Positions 35,928-44,658 are shown, counted from the first letter of the stretch. The stretch: 64,000 bases of DNA from Streptomyces sp. 71268 (GCF_029392895.1 NZ_CP114200.1:4061001-4125000), one strand, 5' to 3'. Numbers and translations are program-made. The notes: a model not told the origin generated them from the letters alone.

Positions 35928-37727
35928 TTAGAGCAGGTCCCGGCGCGCCGCCGCACGGCGGACCAGGAGCGGCGAGGGAGCGTAGCGCCCGGTGGGGTAG
36001 GCGGCGTGCAGGTTCTCCAGCACGCGCCGCACCCACTCGGGGCCCAGTTCGCCGCCCCACTCCAGCGGGCCTCGCGGGTAGTTCACCCCCTTTCGCATGG
36101 CCGTGTCGATGTCGTGCGCCTCGGCGACGCGCCGGCCCAGCGCGTCGGCCGCGAAGTCCACGAGCATCGCCACCGTGCGGGCCACGATCAGGCCCGGTAT
36201 GTCGTCGATGACGCTGACGTCCTTGCCCAGGGCCTGGAACAGACCCACGGCGGCCTTGACCGAGCCGGGCCGGGCGGTCTCGGACGCGGCCAGCGCGATC
36301 CGGGTCGCGGTGCGGTAGTCCAGGGCCAGGTCGAAGCAGAGGGTGTCGGCGGTCGGAGCGGTCGAGGCGGCGGCACCGTCGGTGAGACCGAGCCGAGCGC
36401 CGCCCGGTAGCTCGATGAAGCCCGCTCCCCCGTCGTCCCAGCCCTGGTAGGTGACCTTGATGCCGGCGTCGGATATGAGCTCGGGGAGCACCGCCGCCGG
36501 TCCCAGGTCGCCGTGGATGACCACCGCCTCGGGCGGCGTCCGCGGCTCGGCCGTGTGCGGGGCGGGCCGGCTCGGTGCCTTGTCTGCCGAGCCGTCGCCG
36601 TACGAGAACCAACCGCGCCCCGTCTTGCGACCGTGCAGCCCGGACTCAACCAGCCGCCGCTGGGCGAGTGACGGCGTGAACTTGGGGTCCTGGAAGAAGG
36701 CGTCCCACACGGATCGGGTGACGGCCTCGTTCACGTCCTGGCCGATCAGGTCCGTCAGCTCGAAGGGACCCATGCGGAAGCCGCCCGACTCGCGCAACAC
36801 GGCGTCGATGGTGGCGGGGTCGGCCGCCCGTTCCTCGTAGCAGCGCAACGCCTCGGCGTAGAACGGGCGGGCGATCCGGTTGACGATGAAGCCGGGGGTG
36901 TCGGCGCAGCGCACCGGGGTCTTGCCCCACTCGGCGACGGTCTCGTACGCGAGGTCGGCGGCGGCCTCGTCGGTGGCGTGTCCGCGCACCACCTCGACCA
37001 GCGGGAGCAGCGGCGCCGGGTTGAAGAAGTGCAGGCCGAGGAGGCGACCTGGGCGCTGGAGGGGGCCGGCGACGGCGGTGACGGACAGCGAGGAGGTGTT
37101 GGTGGCGAGCAGGCAGTCGGCGGCGACGACTCGCTCCAGCTCGGTGAACAACTCCTGCTTGACGGAGGGTTGCTCCACCACCGCCTCGATGACCAGGGCC
37201 GCGTCGGACAGCTCGGCCAGCCCGCCGGCCGGCAGCAGCCTGGACCGGGCGGCCTCGCGCCGCTCGGCGGACAGCTTGCCCTTGGCGACGAGCCGGTCGA
37301 GGCGGGCCCCGATGGCGTCGGCGGCCTGCGCCGCGCGTCCCGGCAGCGCGTCGTAGAGCCGCACCGGGTGCCCGGCGACCAGGGCGACCTGTGCGATGCC
37401 CTGGCCCATGGTGCCGGCTCCGACGACAGCCACGACCCGGTCGCGCGCCATGGCCGACGTACGCAGTGGGGCTCGCAGTGGCTCAGCGCCCGAGCCGCCC
37501 ACGGGCTCGGAGCCGGCCTCGGTCCCCCGCTCCGGGGCACCGTCGACGCGGGGCGTCGACTCCGCACCGGGCCCGGCGCCGGCCTTGCCGGCCGAGGTGG
37601 GCCCGCTGGCCTCGGGGCGGCTAACGCGCTGCTCAGGGGCGGTCCCGAAGCCTCCGAGCCCTGTCGCGGCATGGGGCCCGGGGCTGGCTTCGATGGTGTG
37701 AGCGGCGGCTCCGGCTGCGGTGGTCAT
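35928..37727 (-). CDS. paaH: 3-hydroxyacyl-CoA dehydrogenase (PaaH-like)
   Basis: 599-aa NAD-dependent dehydrogenase, expected to oxidise 3-hydroxyadipyl-CoA in the lower phenylacetate pathway. Rossmann loop VAVVGAGTMGQGIAQVALVAG (about residue 95), catalytic HFFNP, CADTPGFIVNRIARPFYAEAL, and a second, shorter C-terminal domain (PGLIVARTVAMLVDFAADAL, NYPRGPLEWG). The first ~90 residues are low-complexity Ala/Gly/Pro, unusual for the family. ATG 37727 has a strong GGGGAGGAT site; a core-only start at the MARDRVVAVVGAG methionine is possible but has no ribosome site. The TetR gene follows at once. Confidence 0.88.
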   Translation of the reverse strand: MTTAAGAAAHTIEASPGPHAATGLGGFGTAPEQRVSRPEASGPTSAGKAGAGPGAESTPRVDGAPERGTEAGSEPVGGSGAEPLRAPLRTSAMARDRVVAVVGAGTMGQGIAQVALVAGHPVRLYDALPGRAAQAADAIGARLDRLVAKGKLSAERREAARSRLLPAGGLAELSDAALVIEAVVEQPSVKQELFTELERVVAADCLLATNTSSLSVTAVAGPLQRPGRLLGLHFFNPAPLLPLVEVVRGHATDEAAADLAYETVAEWGKTPVRCADTPGFIVNRIARPFYAEALRCYEERAADPATIDAVLRESGGFRMGPFELTDLIGQDVNEAVTRSVWDAFFQDPKFTPSLAQRRLVESGLHGRKTGRGWFSYGDGSADKAPSRPAPHTAEPRTPPEAVVIHGDLGPAAVLPELISDAGIKVTYQGWDDGGAGFIELPGGARLGLTDGAAASTAPTADTLCFDLALDYRTATRIALAASETARPGSVKAAVGLFQALGKDVSVIDDIPGLIVARTVAMLVDFAADALGRRVAEAHDIDTAMRKGVNYPRGPLEWGGELGPEWVRRVLENLHAAYPTGRYAPSPLLVRRAAARRDLL

Positions 37728-37764
37728 GTCGCTGATCCTCCCCGAAGATGGGTCCTCGCGTCGG

Positions 37765-37808
37765 TTATCCACAGGGCCAATCCGGGCGTCTTTCGATGTT
37801 TATCCACA
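37765..37808 (+). promoter_or_regulatory. Two DnaA boxes, same orientation
   Basis: TTATCCACA at 37765-37773 and again at 37800-37808, both perfect and both followed by GG. They lie between the divergent 3-hydroxyacyl-CoA dehydrogenase and paaN genes, just upstream of the PaaR-type operator. Confidence 0.7.
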
Positions 37809-37832
37809 GGTTCCTCGGACCCCCTTGCCCCG

Positions 37833-37846
37833 ACCGATCGTTCGGT
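37833..37846. promoter_or_regulatory. PaaR-type TetR operator before paaN
   Basis: ACCGATCGTTCGGT, a perfect ACCG-NN-CG-NN-CGGT site. It abuts TAATCT (37847-37852), a good -10 hexamer for paaN, so a bound repressor would block RNA polymerase. Confidence 0.72.
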
Positions 37847-37900
37847 TAATCTAGCTCTGTTGCCCCCGTCCCGCCCAGCTCGACGAGGAGTTGGTCCTCC

Positions 37901-39622
37901 ATGGCCACCGAGCTCTCCGCAGCCCAGTTGATCGAGAAGCACCGCCCCACGCTCGACAGGGCGCTGGAGGCCATACAGACACGTGGGTACTGGTCGCCCC
38001 ACCCCGAGCACCCCAAGGCGTACGGGGGCACGGACGAGTCCGGGCGCAGCAGCCTGAGCGCCGGCGAGGGCCAGGCGGCCTTCGACGAACTGCGGGGCAC
38101 CCGCTTCGAGCTCAGCCAGCCCGGCACGGACGACTGGGTCGGCGACGAGGTGTCTCCGTACGGCATCGAGCTGGGCGTGCTGTATCCGCATCCCGACATC
38201 GACGTGCTGCTGCCGGCCATGCGGGCCGCGATGCCCGCCTGGCGCGAGGCCGGCGCGGAGACCCGGGCCGTGGTGTGCATGGAGATCCTGGCCAGGATCA
38301 ACGCCCGGACCCACGAGTTCGCGCACGCCGTCATGCACACGTCGGGCCAGGCGTTCATGATGGCGCTGCAGGCCGGCGGGCCCCACGCACAGGACCGCGG
38401 CCTTGAGGCGGTGGCGTACGCCTATCGGGAGCAGGAGCGCGTCCCGGCGGCGGCGAGTTGGTCGAAGCCGCAGGGCAAGCGGGACCCGCTCCAGCTGAAC
38501 AAGGAGTTCACAGCCGTCCCGCGAGGCATCGCCCTGGTGATCGGCTGCAACACCTTCCCCACGTGGAACGGCTACCCGGGCCTGTTCGCCTCGCTGGCTA
38601 CCGGCAATCCGGTGCTGGTCAAGCCGCATCCGCGTGCGGTGCTGCCGCTCGCGCTGACCGTGCGGGTCGCGCGCGAGGTGCTGTCCGAGGCGGGCTTCGA
38701 CCCCAACCTCGTCGCGCTCGCCGCCGAGCGTGCCGACGAGGGGCTGGCCAAGACGCTGGCCGTGCGCCCGGAGATCCGCTTGATCGACTACACCGGGTCG
38801 ACGGCGTTCGGCGACTGGCTTGAGGCCAACGCCCGACAGGCCGTGGTGTTCACGGAGAAGGCTGGGGTCAACTCCGTCGTCGTGGACTCGACGGACGACT
38901 ACAAGGGCATGCTGAGCAACCTCGCGTTCTCACTGTCCCTGTACAGCGGCCAGATGTGCACCACTCCGCAGAACATCCTGATCCCCCGCGACGGCATCCA
39001 GACGGACGCGGGCCCCAAGTCGTATGACGAGGTTGTCAGCGATCTGGCGGGGGCCGTCGACGGCCTGCTCGGTGACGAGGCCCGTGCCAACGCGCTGCTC
39101 GGTGCCATCGTCAATCCGCAGGTGAAGGAGCGGCTGGAGGGAGCGGCGGCCCTGGGCGAGGTGGCGTTGGCCTCGCGTGCGGTCACCCACCCGGACTTCC
39201 CGGGGGCCACCGTGCGCACGCCGGCGATCGTCAAGGCCGACGGGGCCCGCAAGTTCTGGGACAGCCCGGATGCCGACGCGGCCTACCTCTCCGAGTGCTT
39301 CGGCCCGGTCTCCTTCGCCGTGGCCGTGGACTCCACGCCGGAGGCGGTCGAATTGCTGCGGCACACGATTCGCCAGAAGGGCGCCATGACGGTCGGCGCG
39401 TACACGACGTCGGCCGAGATGGAGCGGCTGGCCGAGGAGGCGTGTCTGGAAGAGTGCGCCCAGCTCTCGCTGAACCTCACCGGCGGCGTCTATGTGAACC
39501 AGACCGCCGCGTTCTCCGACTTCCACGGCTCGGGCGGAAACCCGGCCGCCAACGCGGCCCTGTGCGACGGCGCGTTCGTGGCCAACCGCTTCCGGACGAT
39601 CGAGGTACGCCGCCAGGCGTGA
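37901..39622 (+). CDS. paaN: Phenylacetate degradation protein PaaN (aldehyde dehydrogenase)
   Basis: 573-aa aldehyde dehydrogenase-fold enzyme of the phenylacetate pathway, thought to oxidise the ring-opened semialdehyde-CoA. Cofactor-binding region GCNTFPTWNGYPGLFASLATG and VLVKPHPRAVLPLAL, Gly loop IDYTGSTAFGDWLEANA, catalytic Cys in SGQMCTTPQNILIPRDG, and the late ECFGPVSFAV segment (conserved Glu). The length is typical of PaaN. ATG 37901 with GAGGAG upstream. Transcribed alone from an operator-bearing promoter; a perfect 12-bp terminator follows. Confidence 0.9.
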   Translation: MATELSAAQLIEKHRPTLDRALEAIQTRGYWSPHPEHPKAYGGTDESGRSSLSAGEGQAAFDELRGTRFELSQPGTDDWVGDEVSPYGIELGVLYPHPDIDVLLPAMRAAMPAWREAGAETRAVVCMEILARINARTHEFAHAVMHTSGQAFMMALQAGGPHAQDRGLEAVAYAYREQERVPAAASWSKPQGKRDPLQLNKEFTAVPRGIALVIGCNTFPTWNGYPGLFASLATGNPVLVKPHPRAVLPLALTVRVAREVLSEAGFDPNLVALAAERADEGLAKTLAVRPEIRLIDYTGSTAFGDWLEANARQAVVFTEKAGVNSVVVDSTDDYKGMLSNLAFSLSLYSGQMCTTPQNILIPRDGIQTDAGPKSYDEVVSDLAGAVDGLLGDEARANALLGAIVNPQVKERLEGAAALGEVALASRAVTHPDFPGATVRTPAIVKADGARKFWDSPDADAAYLSECFGPVSFAVAVDSTPEAVELLRHTIRQKGAMTVGAYTTSAEMERLAEEACLEECAQLSLNLTGGVYVNQTAAFSDFHGSGGNPAANAALCDGAFVANRFRTIEVRRQA

Positions 39623-39633
39623 CCGCATCCAAC

Positions 39634-39664
39634 GCCTGCGCCGACGACGCCCGTCGGCGCAGGC
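39634..39664. terminator. Hairpin terminator after paaN
   Basis: Perfect 12-bp stem GCCTGCGCCGAC (39634-39645) with 39653-39664 and a 7-base loop, 12 bp after the paaN stop. It also faces the end of the convergent MarR gene. Confidence 0.8.
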
Positions 39665-39787
39665 GCCCGCCGGGGCAGGGGCGCGGAAGAGCCACGGCAT
39701 CGTGAGCTGCCCGCGTGCCCGGCTCGCACCACTCCGCACTCGCCGCTGGCGGGTCGTAGGCGTCAGACGTCGAGGACGAGGGGGCGC

Positions 39788-40267
39788 TCAGGACGCCGCG
39801 ACGTGCGGCACCGCTTCCAGGCCTTCCGCACCGGCCGACCGCGCCAGTCGCGGCGTCGCGGTGCGCAAGGTGCGGACGAGCGAGCCGAGTTCGGGATCGG
39901 ACGCGGCATCGGAGAGGGCGGCGGCCAGCGTCTCCTCGTACGTGCCGCGAGCCTCCGCGTGCCGCGCACGGCCGGCGTCCGTGATGACGGTGTAGACCCC
40001 TCGCTTGTCGTCCGGGCACAGGTCCCGGAAGGCGAAGCCGGCCGTGATCAGGCGTCCCGCGAGCCGGGTCGTCGAGCTCTGGTTGAGCCCGACCTTGGCC
40101 GCGAGATCCTGCATGCGCAGACCACTCGCGGTGGCCAACGTCAGATGTCCGAGGGCCCGGTACTCCGAGAGGCCAAGGCCGTGTTGCCGCTGCAGGGCCA
40201 CGGAAAGTCTCTGCTCCACGCGCGCGTGCAGGGCGATGACGCCACCCCACAGCAACTCGTCATCCAT
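39788..40267 (-). CDS. MarR family regulator of the SMR pair
   Basis: 159-aa winged-helix repressor. HTH region GLSEYRALGHLTLATASGLR then MQDLAAKVGLNQSSTTRLAGRLITAG, wing with CPDDKRGVYTVITDAG. It is divergent from two SMR transporter genes, and the 202-bp gap has a clear palindrome at 40334-40349. It probably represses the pumps until a toxic ligand binds. ATG 40267; weak ribosome site. Confidence 0.85.
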   Translation of the reverse strand: MDDELLWGGVIALHARVEQRLSVALQRQHGLGLSEYRALGHLTLATASGLRMQDLAAKVGLNQSSTTRLAGRLITAGFAFRDLCPDDKRGVYTVITDAGRARHAEARGTYEETLAAALSDAASDPELGSLVRTLRTATPRLARSAGAEGLEAVPHVAAS

Positions 40268-40333
40268 CGCACCCTCCCGCGCGCCAAGCCGCTTGACATG
40301 AGGTTACCCGTACGGACGAACTTCCGAAAGAAC

Positions 40334-40349
40334 TTGCACGCACATGCAA
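40334..40349. promoter_or_regulatory. Palindromic MarR operator
   Basis: TTGCA-CGCACA-TGCAA, a perfect 5-bp inverted repeat with a 6-bp spacer between the divergent MarR and SMR genes, flanked by AAC and CTT. It fits the size and AT-rich half sites of MarR operators. Confidence 0.65.
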
Positions 40350-40469
40350 CTTACCTCAGCCGCTGCCTCGCCGAGCCCTCACTCTCCTCGCTCCGCCGGC
40401 CCGAGCGCTCAGCGCTCGCTCCGTAACGAACTGCCCGAACCACCCCGCCCATGCCCAGGGAGCACCACC

Positions 40470-40874
40470 GTGGCCTGGATCTACCTGCTCATCGCCGCCG
40501 CCCTCGAAGTGATCTTCGCTCTCAGCACCAACGCCACCGAGGGCTTCACCAGGCTCTGGCCCTCGCTGCTCACCGTCGCCGCCGCGACGGGCGGCGTGTT
40601 CTTCCTGAGCCTGGCCCTGAAGACGCTGGACGTCGGCGTCGGCTACACCATCTGGACCGGCCTCGGCTCGCTCGGCGCTCTCAGCCTGGGCGCGGTGATC
40701 TACGACGAGGGGCTCGGCCTGGGCAAGGTGATCTCCTTCCTGGCCATCGTCGGCGGCGTGATCGGCCTCAAACTCACCGGGGGCTCCGCCTCACCCGACG
40801 CCGAACCACGGACCCCGACCCCGGCGAGCGCGGCCGAGGGCGTGGGCCCCGCCGGCGCGTCGGCCGCCCACTGA
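40470..40874 (+). CDS. SMR family efflux protein (first of pair)
   Basis: 134-aa small multidrug resistance/guanidinium-type exporter with four membrane helices. The conserved Glu is in LLIAAALEVIFALSTNA (residue 13). Helix 3 is DVGVGYTIWTGLGSLGALSLGAVI and helix 4 ISFLAIVGGVIGLKLTG. A 30-residue polar tail (SPDAEPRTPTPASAAEG) is longer than usual. GTG 40470 with GGGAG upstream. The partner gene follows 20 bp later, so the two probably form a heterodimer. Confidence 0.88.
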   Translation: MAWIYLLIAAALEVIFALSTNATEGFTRLWPSLLTVAAATGGVFFLSLALKTLDVGVGYTIWTGLGSLGALSLGAVIYDEGLGLGKVISFLAIVGGVIGLKLTGGSASPDAEPRTPTPASAAEGVGPAGASAAH

Positions 40875-40894
40875 ACGGCAAGGAGCCGACCACC

Positions 40895-41215
40895 ATGGCC
40901 TGGATCTATCTGTTGATCGCCGCCGTCTTCGAAGTGGCCTTCGCGCTGAGCACCAACGCCTCCAAGGGCTTCACCCGGCTGTGGCCCTCCGTCGTCGCCG
41001 TGACCACCACCATCATCAGCGTGTACTTCCTCAGTCTGTCCCTCAGGACGCTGGACGTGGGCGTCGGCTACACCATCTGGACCGGCCTGGGCTCGTTGGG
41101 CACCGTCACCCTGGGCGCGATCCTGTACAAGGAGCGCATCACCACACCGAAGGCGATCTCCTTGGTGGCGATCATCGGTGGCGTCGTCGGCCTCAAGCTC
41201 ACCGCCGGCGTCTGA
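40895..41215 (+). CDS. SMR family efflux protein (second of pair)
   Basis: 106-aa four-helix exporter with the conserved Glu in LLIAAVFEVAFALSTNA and DVGVGYTIWTGLGSLGTVTLGAI. About half its residues are identical to the first copy, so the pair arose by duplication. ATG 40895 with AAGGAG. The W-T-G-x-G signature resembles the SugE/Gdx group, which exports guanidinium-like cations, rather than EmrE; not proven here. Confidence 0.88.
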   Translation: MAWIYLLIAAVFEVAFALSTNASKGFTRLWPSVVAVTTTIISVYFLSLSLRTLDVGVGYTIWTGLGSLGTVTLGAILYKERITTPKAISLVAIIGGVVGLKLTAGV

Positions 41216-41295
41216 CCTCGTACGGGAAACACCCGACGGGCCGCGCCGGGATACGGCCTCACCACCGTACGCCGGGCTGGTACGCAGGTCAGCGG

Positions 41296-41327
41296 CCCCG
41301 CAGGCAGACGGGTGAGGCCCTGCGGGG
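41296..41327. terminator. Hairpin terminator after the SMR pair
   Basis: CCCCGCAGG (41296-41304) pairs perfectly with CCTGCGGGG (41319-41327), loop of 14. It lies between the convergent SMR and methyltransferase genes. Confidence 0.6.
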
Positions 41328-41402
41328 AGCCTGGGGCCGACGCACGGCGCGGGGCAGGCGCGCGGTGGGCGCTCGCGTACTGCCAGGGGCCGGCTCGTAC
41401 GG

Positions 41403-42098
41403 TCAGTCCGTGATGGTGGCGTGCACCCGTACCCAGGAGTGCATGGCGATGGCCGCTGCCGCGCCCGCGTTGATGGACCGCGTGGAGCCGAACTGCGCGA
41501 TCGAGCACACCATGCTCGCCTGCTCCCGCGCCTCCCGGGTGAGCCCGGGGCCCTCCTGTCCGAACAGCAGCACGCAGCGGCGTGGCAGCTCGACGCGTTC
41601 CAGTGCGACCGCGCCGGGCAGGTTGTCGATCCCGATGATCGGGAGTTCCGCCCGCTCGGCCCACGCGGTCAGGTCGGCGGTGTCTGGATGGTGCCGTATG
41701 TGCTGGTAGCGGTCGGTGACCATCGCTCCGCGCCGGTTCCAGCGGCGGTTGCCGACGATGTGGATCTCCTTGGCGAGGAAGGCGTTGGCCGTGCGCACCA
41801 CGGAGCCGATGTTGAAGTCGTGGCTCCAGTTCTCCACGGCGACGTGGAAGTCGTGCCGCCGGGTGTCCAGGTCGGCGACGATCGCGTCGTGCGTCCAGTA
41901 GCGGTAGCCGTCCACGACGTTGCGGCGGTCTCCCTCGGCGAGCAGTCGCGGGTCGTACTGCTCGCCGACGGGCCACGGCTCGGGGTGCGGTCCGACCCCG
42001 ACCTGAGGCTGGAAGCCCTCGTCGTACTGGAGCGGCTCGTCCCCGCCTGTCGGGGGAACGGGCTGGTCCGGGGCGTTTGGTGCGGTCTGGCTGGTCAC
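41403..42098 (-). CDS. SpoU/TrmH family RNA methyltransferase
   Basis: 231-aa 2'-O-methyltransferase of the SPOUT class. Motif 1 is DFNIGSVVRTANAF, motif 2 CVLLFGQEGPGLT and motif 3 MVCSIAQFGSTRSINAGAAAAIAMH, forming the knotted AdoMet site. A ~70-residue N-terminal extension is Pro-rich. The RNA target (tRNA or rRNA position) is not evident. GTG 42098 overlaps the HTTM gene stop by 4 bp (GTGA), so it is the last gene of the DUF5819-HTTM-SpoU operon. Confidence 0.88.
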   Translation of the reverse strand: MTSQTAPNAPDQPVPPTGGDEPLQYDEGFQPQVGVGPHPEPWPVGEQYDPRLLAEGDRRNVVDGYRYWTHDAIVADLDTRRHDFHVAVENWSHDFNIGSVVRTANAFLAKEIHIVGNRRWNRRGAMVTDRYQHIRHHPDTADLTAWAERAELPIIGIDNLPGAVALERVELPRRCVLLFGQEGPGLTREAREQASMVCSIAQFGSTRSINAGAAAAIAMHSWVRVHATITD

Positions 42099-43447
42099 TC
42101 CACGAGGGTACGGTCCGCGGGCGCTCGTACGTCTGGCCCGGGCGGGGCGGGCGCCCGCCGCGGCAGTCGCCCCCGCGCACGACGCAGGGTGGAGCCGACC
42201 CAGCGCAGGAAGTTCGTCGGCAGGAACACCGCGTCCGCCGCGATCATCGCCAGCGAGAGGAACGGCAGCCCGAGCACGATGGCTATGCCGATGTGCTCCA
42301 TCATCATCACCGCGAGCAGGACGTTCTTGGCCCGACGGTTGAGGAGGGCGAAGGGGAAGGCGACCTGAACGAAGACCGTCCCGTAGCTGAGCAGCATGAC
42401 CAGCGTCCCGCTGCTGCCCAGCGTGTCGGTCAGGCCGGGCCAGGGCGAGAAGTAGTCGAGGTGGAGCGGGTAGTGCACGGCGGTGCCGTCCTGCCAGCGA
42501 GTGCCCTGGATCTTGTACCAGCCAGCGGTCGCGTAGATCAGGCAGACCTGGCCCATGATCACGACGAGCGCGGCGTTGTGCACGAGATTGCCCAGCGCGG
42601 CCATCACCGTGCGCGGCTCGCCCGGCGCGTACCGACAGACGGCCCACCACACCGCGTGTATCGCCCACAGCCCCCAGAAGATCCACACCCAGCCGCTGCT
42701 CAGCTCGCCCAGGGCGGTGACGACGGCGAGCACGGTGCCGAGCAGCGTCCACAGCACGACACCGGTGCCGTCGCTCCCCAGAAGGCCGGTGCCGGGAGAC
42801 GGGTCGAGTCGCCCCGGCGCCCTCGTCACCTCAACCGCCGCCCGTGGACCGGGCACACGGCCCGTCACCGCGACGCCAGCCACGTCTGACACCGCCACGG
42901 TGTCACTGCCGGCGCTGCGCGCGGGGGACGGCTGGACACCCGCGTACCGGGCCTCCCGTGCCGCGCGTCGCGCGTCCAGCGACCACACGTGACCGCATCG
43001 GGTGAACACCAGATAGATCGCCATCAGGTGGATGATGTTGTCGCCACCGTCACCCACGAAGACGTTGCGGTTCTGCAGCGAGAGCACGCCGACCATGAAG
43101 AGCACGGACATGGTGCGCGTACGCCACCCCAGCAGCAACAGCGCGCTGGAGAGTACGGCCATCGCGTACACGGCCTCGAACCACACTCGGCCGTCCGACC
43201 ACATCAGCACGGTGAACGCGCCGGTTCCGTCGATGAGTTGGCGGGCCATCTCGGGCGCCCACGGGCTGTCCGGCCCGTACATCACCTGTCGGTGGGGCCA
43301 TTCGCGCAGCAGGAACAGCAGCCAGGTGAAGGCGAAACCGATCCTGACGACGGCGCTCTGGTACGGCCCCAGCACCGTCCCCGTGATCTTGGTTTGACCG
43401 CGAGCCGCGGCCCGCTCCAGCCGACCTCCCAGCATGCGGAGGTTCAC
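42095..43447 (-). CDS. HTTM domain membrane protein (SdpB-like)
   Basis: 450-aa polytopic protein of the horizontally transferred transmembrane family, related to vitamin K-dependent gamma-carboxylase and to Bacillus SdpB. Hydrophobic segments include VVRIGFAFTWLLFLL, YAMAVLSSALLLLGW, MSVLFMVGVLSL, IIHLMAIYLVFTRCGHVWSLD and TVFVQVAFPFALL; a 45-residue polar insert follows the fourth. It lacks the lumenal carboxylase domain. Its ATG overlaps the DUF5819 gene by 4 bp. In Bacillus, SdpA and SdpB mature the SdpC killing peptide; here no peptide precursor is visible next door. Function inferred only by analogy. Confidence 0.8.
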   Translation of the reverse strand: MNLRMLGGRLERAAARGQTKITGTVLGPYQSAVVRIGFAFTWLLFLLREWPHRQVMYGPDSPWAPEMARQLIDGTGAFTVLMWSDGRVWFEAVYAMAVLSSALLLLGWRTRTMSVLFMVGVLSLQNRNVFVGDGGDNIIHLMAIYLVFTRCGHVWSLDARRAAREARYAGVQPSPARSAGSDTVAVSDVAGVAVTGRVPGPRAAVEVTRAPGRLDPSPGTGLLGSDGTGVVLWTLLGTVLAVVTALGELSSGWVWIFWGLWAIHAVWWAVCRYAPGEPRTVMAALGNLVHNAALVVIMGQVCLIYATAGWYKIQGTRWQDGTAVHYPLHLDYFSPWPGLTDTLGSSGTLVMLLSYGTVFVQVAFPFALLNRRAKNVLLAVMMMEHIGIAIVLGLPFLSLAMIAADAVFLPTNFLRWVGSTLRRARGRLPRRAPAPPGPDVRAPADRTLVE

Positions 43448-44580
43448 CGGTCGCCCTCCTTGGTCTGGCCGCTCCGGGGCTGCCGTTCGCTGAGCGCCTT
43501 GTCGCCCGCGGCCTTACGTCCGGGCAGGTCGTCGCTGGTGATGGTCCACCAGGGGAGCACGCGGTAGACCGTCTTCAGATCGATCTTCTCCTCGCTCCAG
43601 GAGGGCGGGGCGACGGGCGTGGTGGCTGCCCGCACCTGTACGCGCTCCACGGTCCCGCCCTCGTGTTCGCTGCCGAACCGGTGCGCCACCATACGGCGCA
43701 CGTACTGCTCGGAGAGCTGCCCGCGCACGCCTATCGGTTGTTCCTTGGCGTCGTGCGAGCCGGCGTAGAACTCCCAGGCTCGGCGTAGTTGGTTCTGCTG
43801 CGAGTGGCTCGGCAACGGATTGTGCCGGATGGCCGCGCCGTCCTCGGCCGTCAGGTTGGTCCACGAGGTGACGGCGGTGCCACCGTCCGGCGTGCGCACC
43901 TCGGCGCGCGCGGAGACGGCCACGTTCTGCTGGAGGGGATTGGGTGCGAAAAGCTTCCAGTTCTGCTCCAACTCCGGGTAGATGTAATCGCCGATCGCCT
44001 CGCTGTGTTCTCTGCTGACCGTGTTTGACGGCGCTACGTGCAGGAACGACATCGCCAGGTGCACGGCGACGGCCACCACGGCGACCGCGATCGCCACCCC
44101 CAGGACGATCTGCCCCGGCAGCGAAACACGCCCCCGCGCCGCGCTTTCCACGGCGGTCCGCACATCGGACGCACGGAAGCCGGCGTGCGTCTCGGGCAAC
44201 GGGCGCGGACGCGGTACGAGACGGGGTTCATCGCGAAGGCCGGCGTCGGGAGCAGCGTCGGAATCGGTGTCGACTCCGAGAGCGGGCTGCGGCGCCTCGT
44301 CCGCGTTAGAGGCCGAGGCCGCACCGTCCGCGTCCGTCTCCGGGTGGGCATCAGAAGCACCCGCCGCGGCCGCATCCGCCGCATCCGCCTCGGCATCGCC
44401 GGCACCGCGTGGTGCCGGCGCCTCCCTTCCCCCGCACGCACCCGGCCCTTCGCCGCCCGCGCCGGCCTGCTCAGGCCGTTCGGCTCGCTCGTCCGGTTGC
44501 ATACCCACCCCGTTTCCCATCCTGGCAGCGCGCAGCGCCGCTCCCACGTACGCCCGGAGACGGTACCTACGGTGCCTCAT
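43444..44580 (-). CDS. DUF5819 family membrane protein (SdpA-like)
   Basis: 378 aa. The first ~160 residues are acidic, Ala/Asp/Pro-rich and disordered. One membrane helix follows (IVLGVAIAVAVVAVAVHLAMSF), then an external domain with EQNWKLFAPNPLQQNVAVSARA, the W-x-LFAPNP signature of DUF5819, and WEFYAGSHDAKEQPIGVRG. ATG 44580 lies after CGGAGGTG; ATGs at 44520 and 44502 are alternatives. It overlaps the HTTM gene start by 4 bp. The pairing with HTTM recalls SdpA-SdpB. The promoter region is shared with paaA. Confidence 0.75.
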   Translation of the reverse strand: MRHRRYRLRAYVGAALRAARMGNGVGMQPDERAERPEQAGAGGEGPGACGGREAPAPRGAGDAEADAADAAAAGASDAHPETDADGAASASNADEAPQPALGVDTDSDAAPDAGLRDEPRLVPRPRPLPETHAGFRASDVRTAVESAARGRVSLPGQIVLGVAIAVAVVAVAVHLAMSFLHVAPSNTVSREHSEAIGDYIYPELEQNWKLFAPNPLQQNVAVSARAEVRTPDGGTAVTSWTNLTAEDGAAIRHNPLPSHSQQNQLRRAWEFYAGSHDAKEQPIGVRGQLSEQYVRRMVAHRFGSEHEGGTVERVQVRAATTPVAPPSWSEEKIDLKTVYRVLPWWTITSDDLPGRKAAGDKALSERQPRSGQTKEGDR

Positions 44581-44599
44581 CCAGCACAGCACCTCCGAG

Positions 44600-44623
44600 T
44601 TATCCACAGCCCGGTTATCCACA
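44600..44623 (+). promoter_or_regulatory. Two DnaA boxes, same orientation
   Basis: TTATCCACA at 44600-44608 and 44615-44623, perfect, 15 bp apart, both followed by GC. They lie between the DUF5819 start and the PaaR-type operator, in the region that serves the divergent paaA operon. Confidence 0.7.
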
Positions 44624-44658
44624 GCCTTGACACCGATTGAGGCACCGGAGAACATTGA

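Noticed and set aside
34607..44623. DnaA boxes as a replication origin
   Set aside because: Boxes come in pairs kilobases apart inside gene promoters, without a dense cluster, AT-rich unwinding region or dnaA/dnaN genes.
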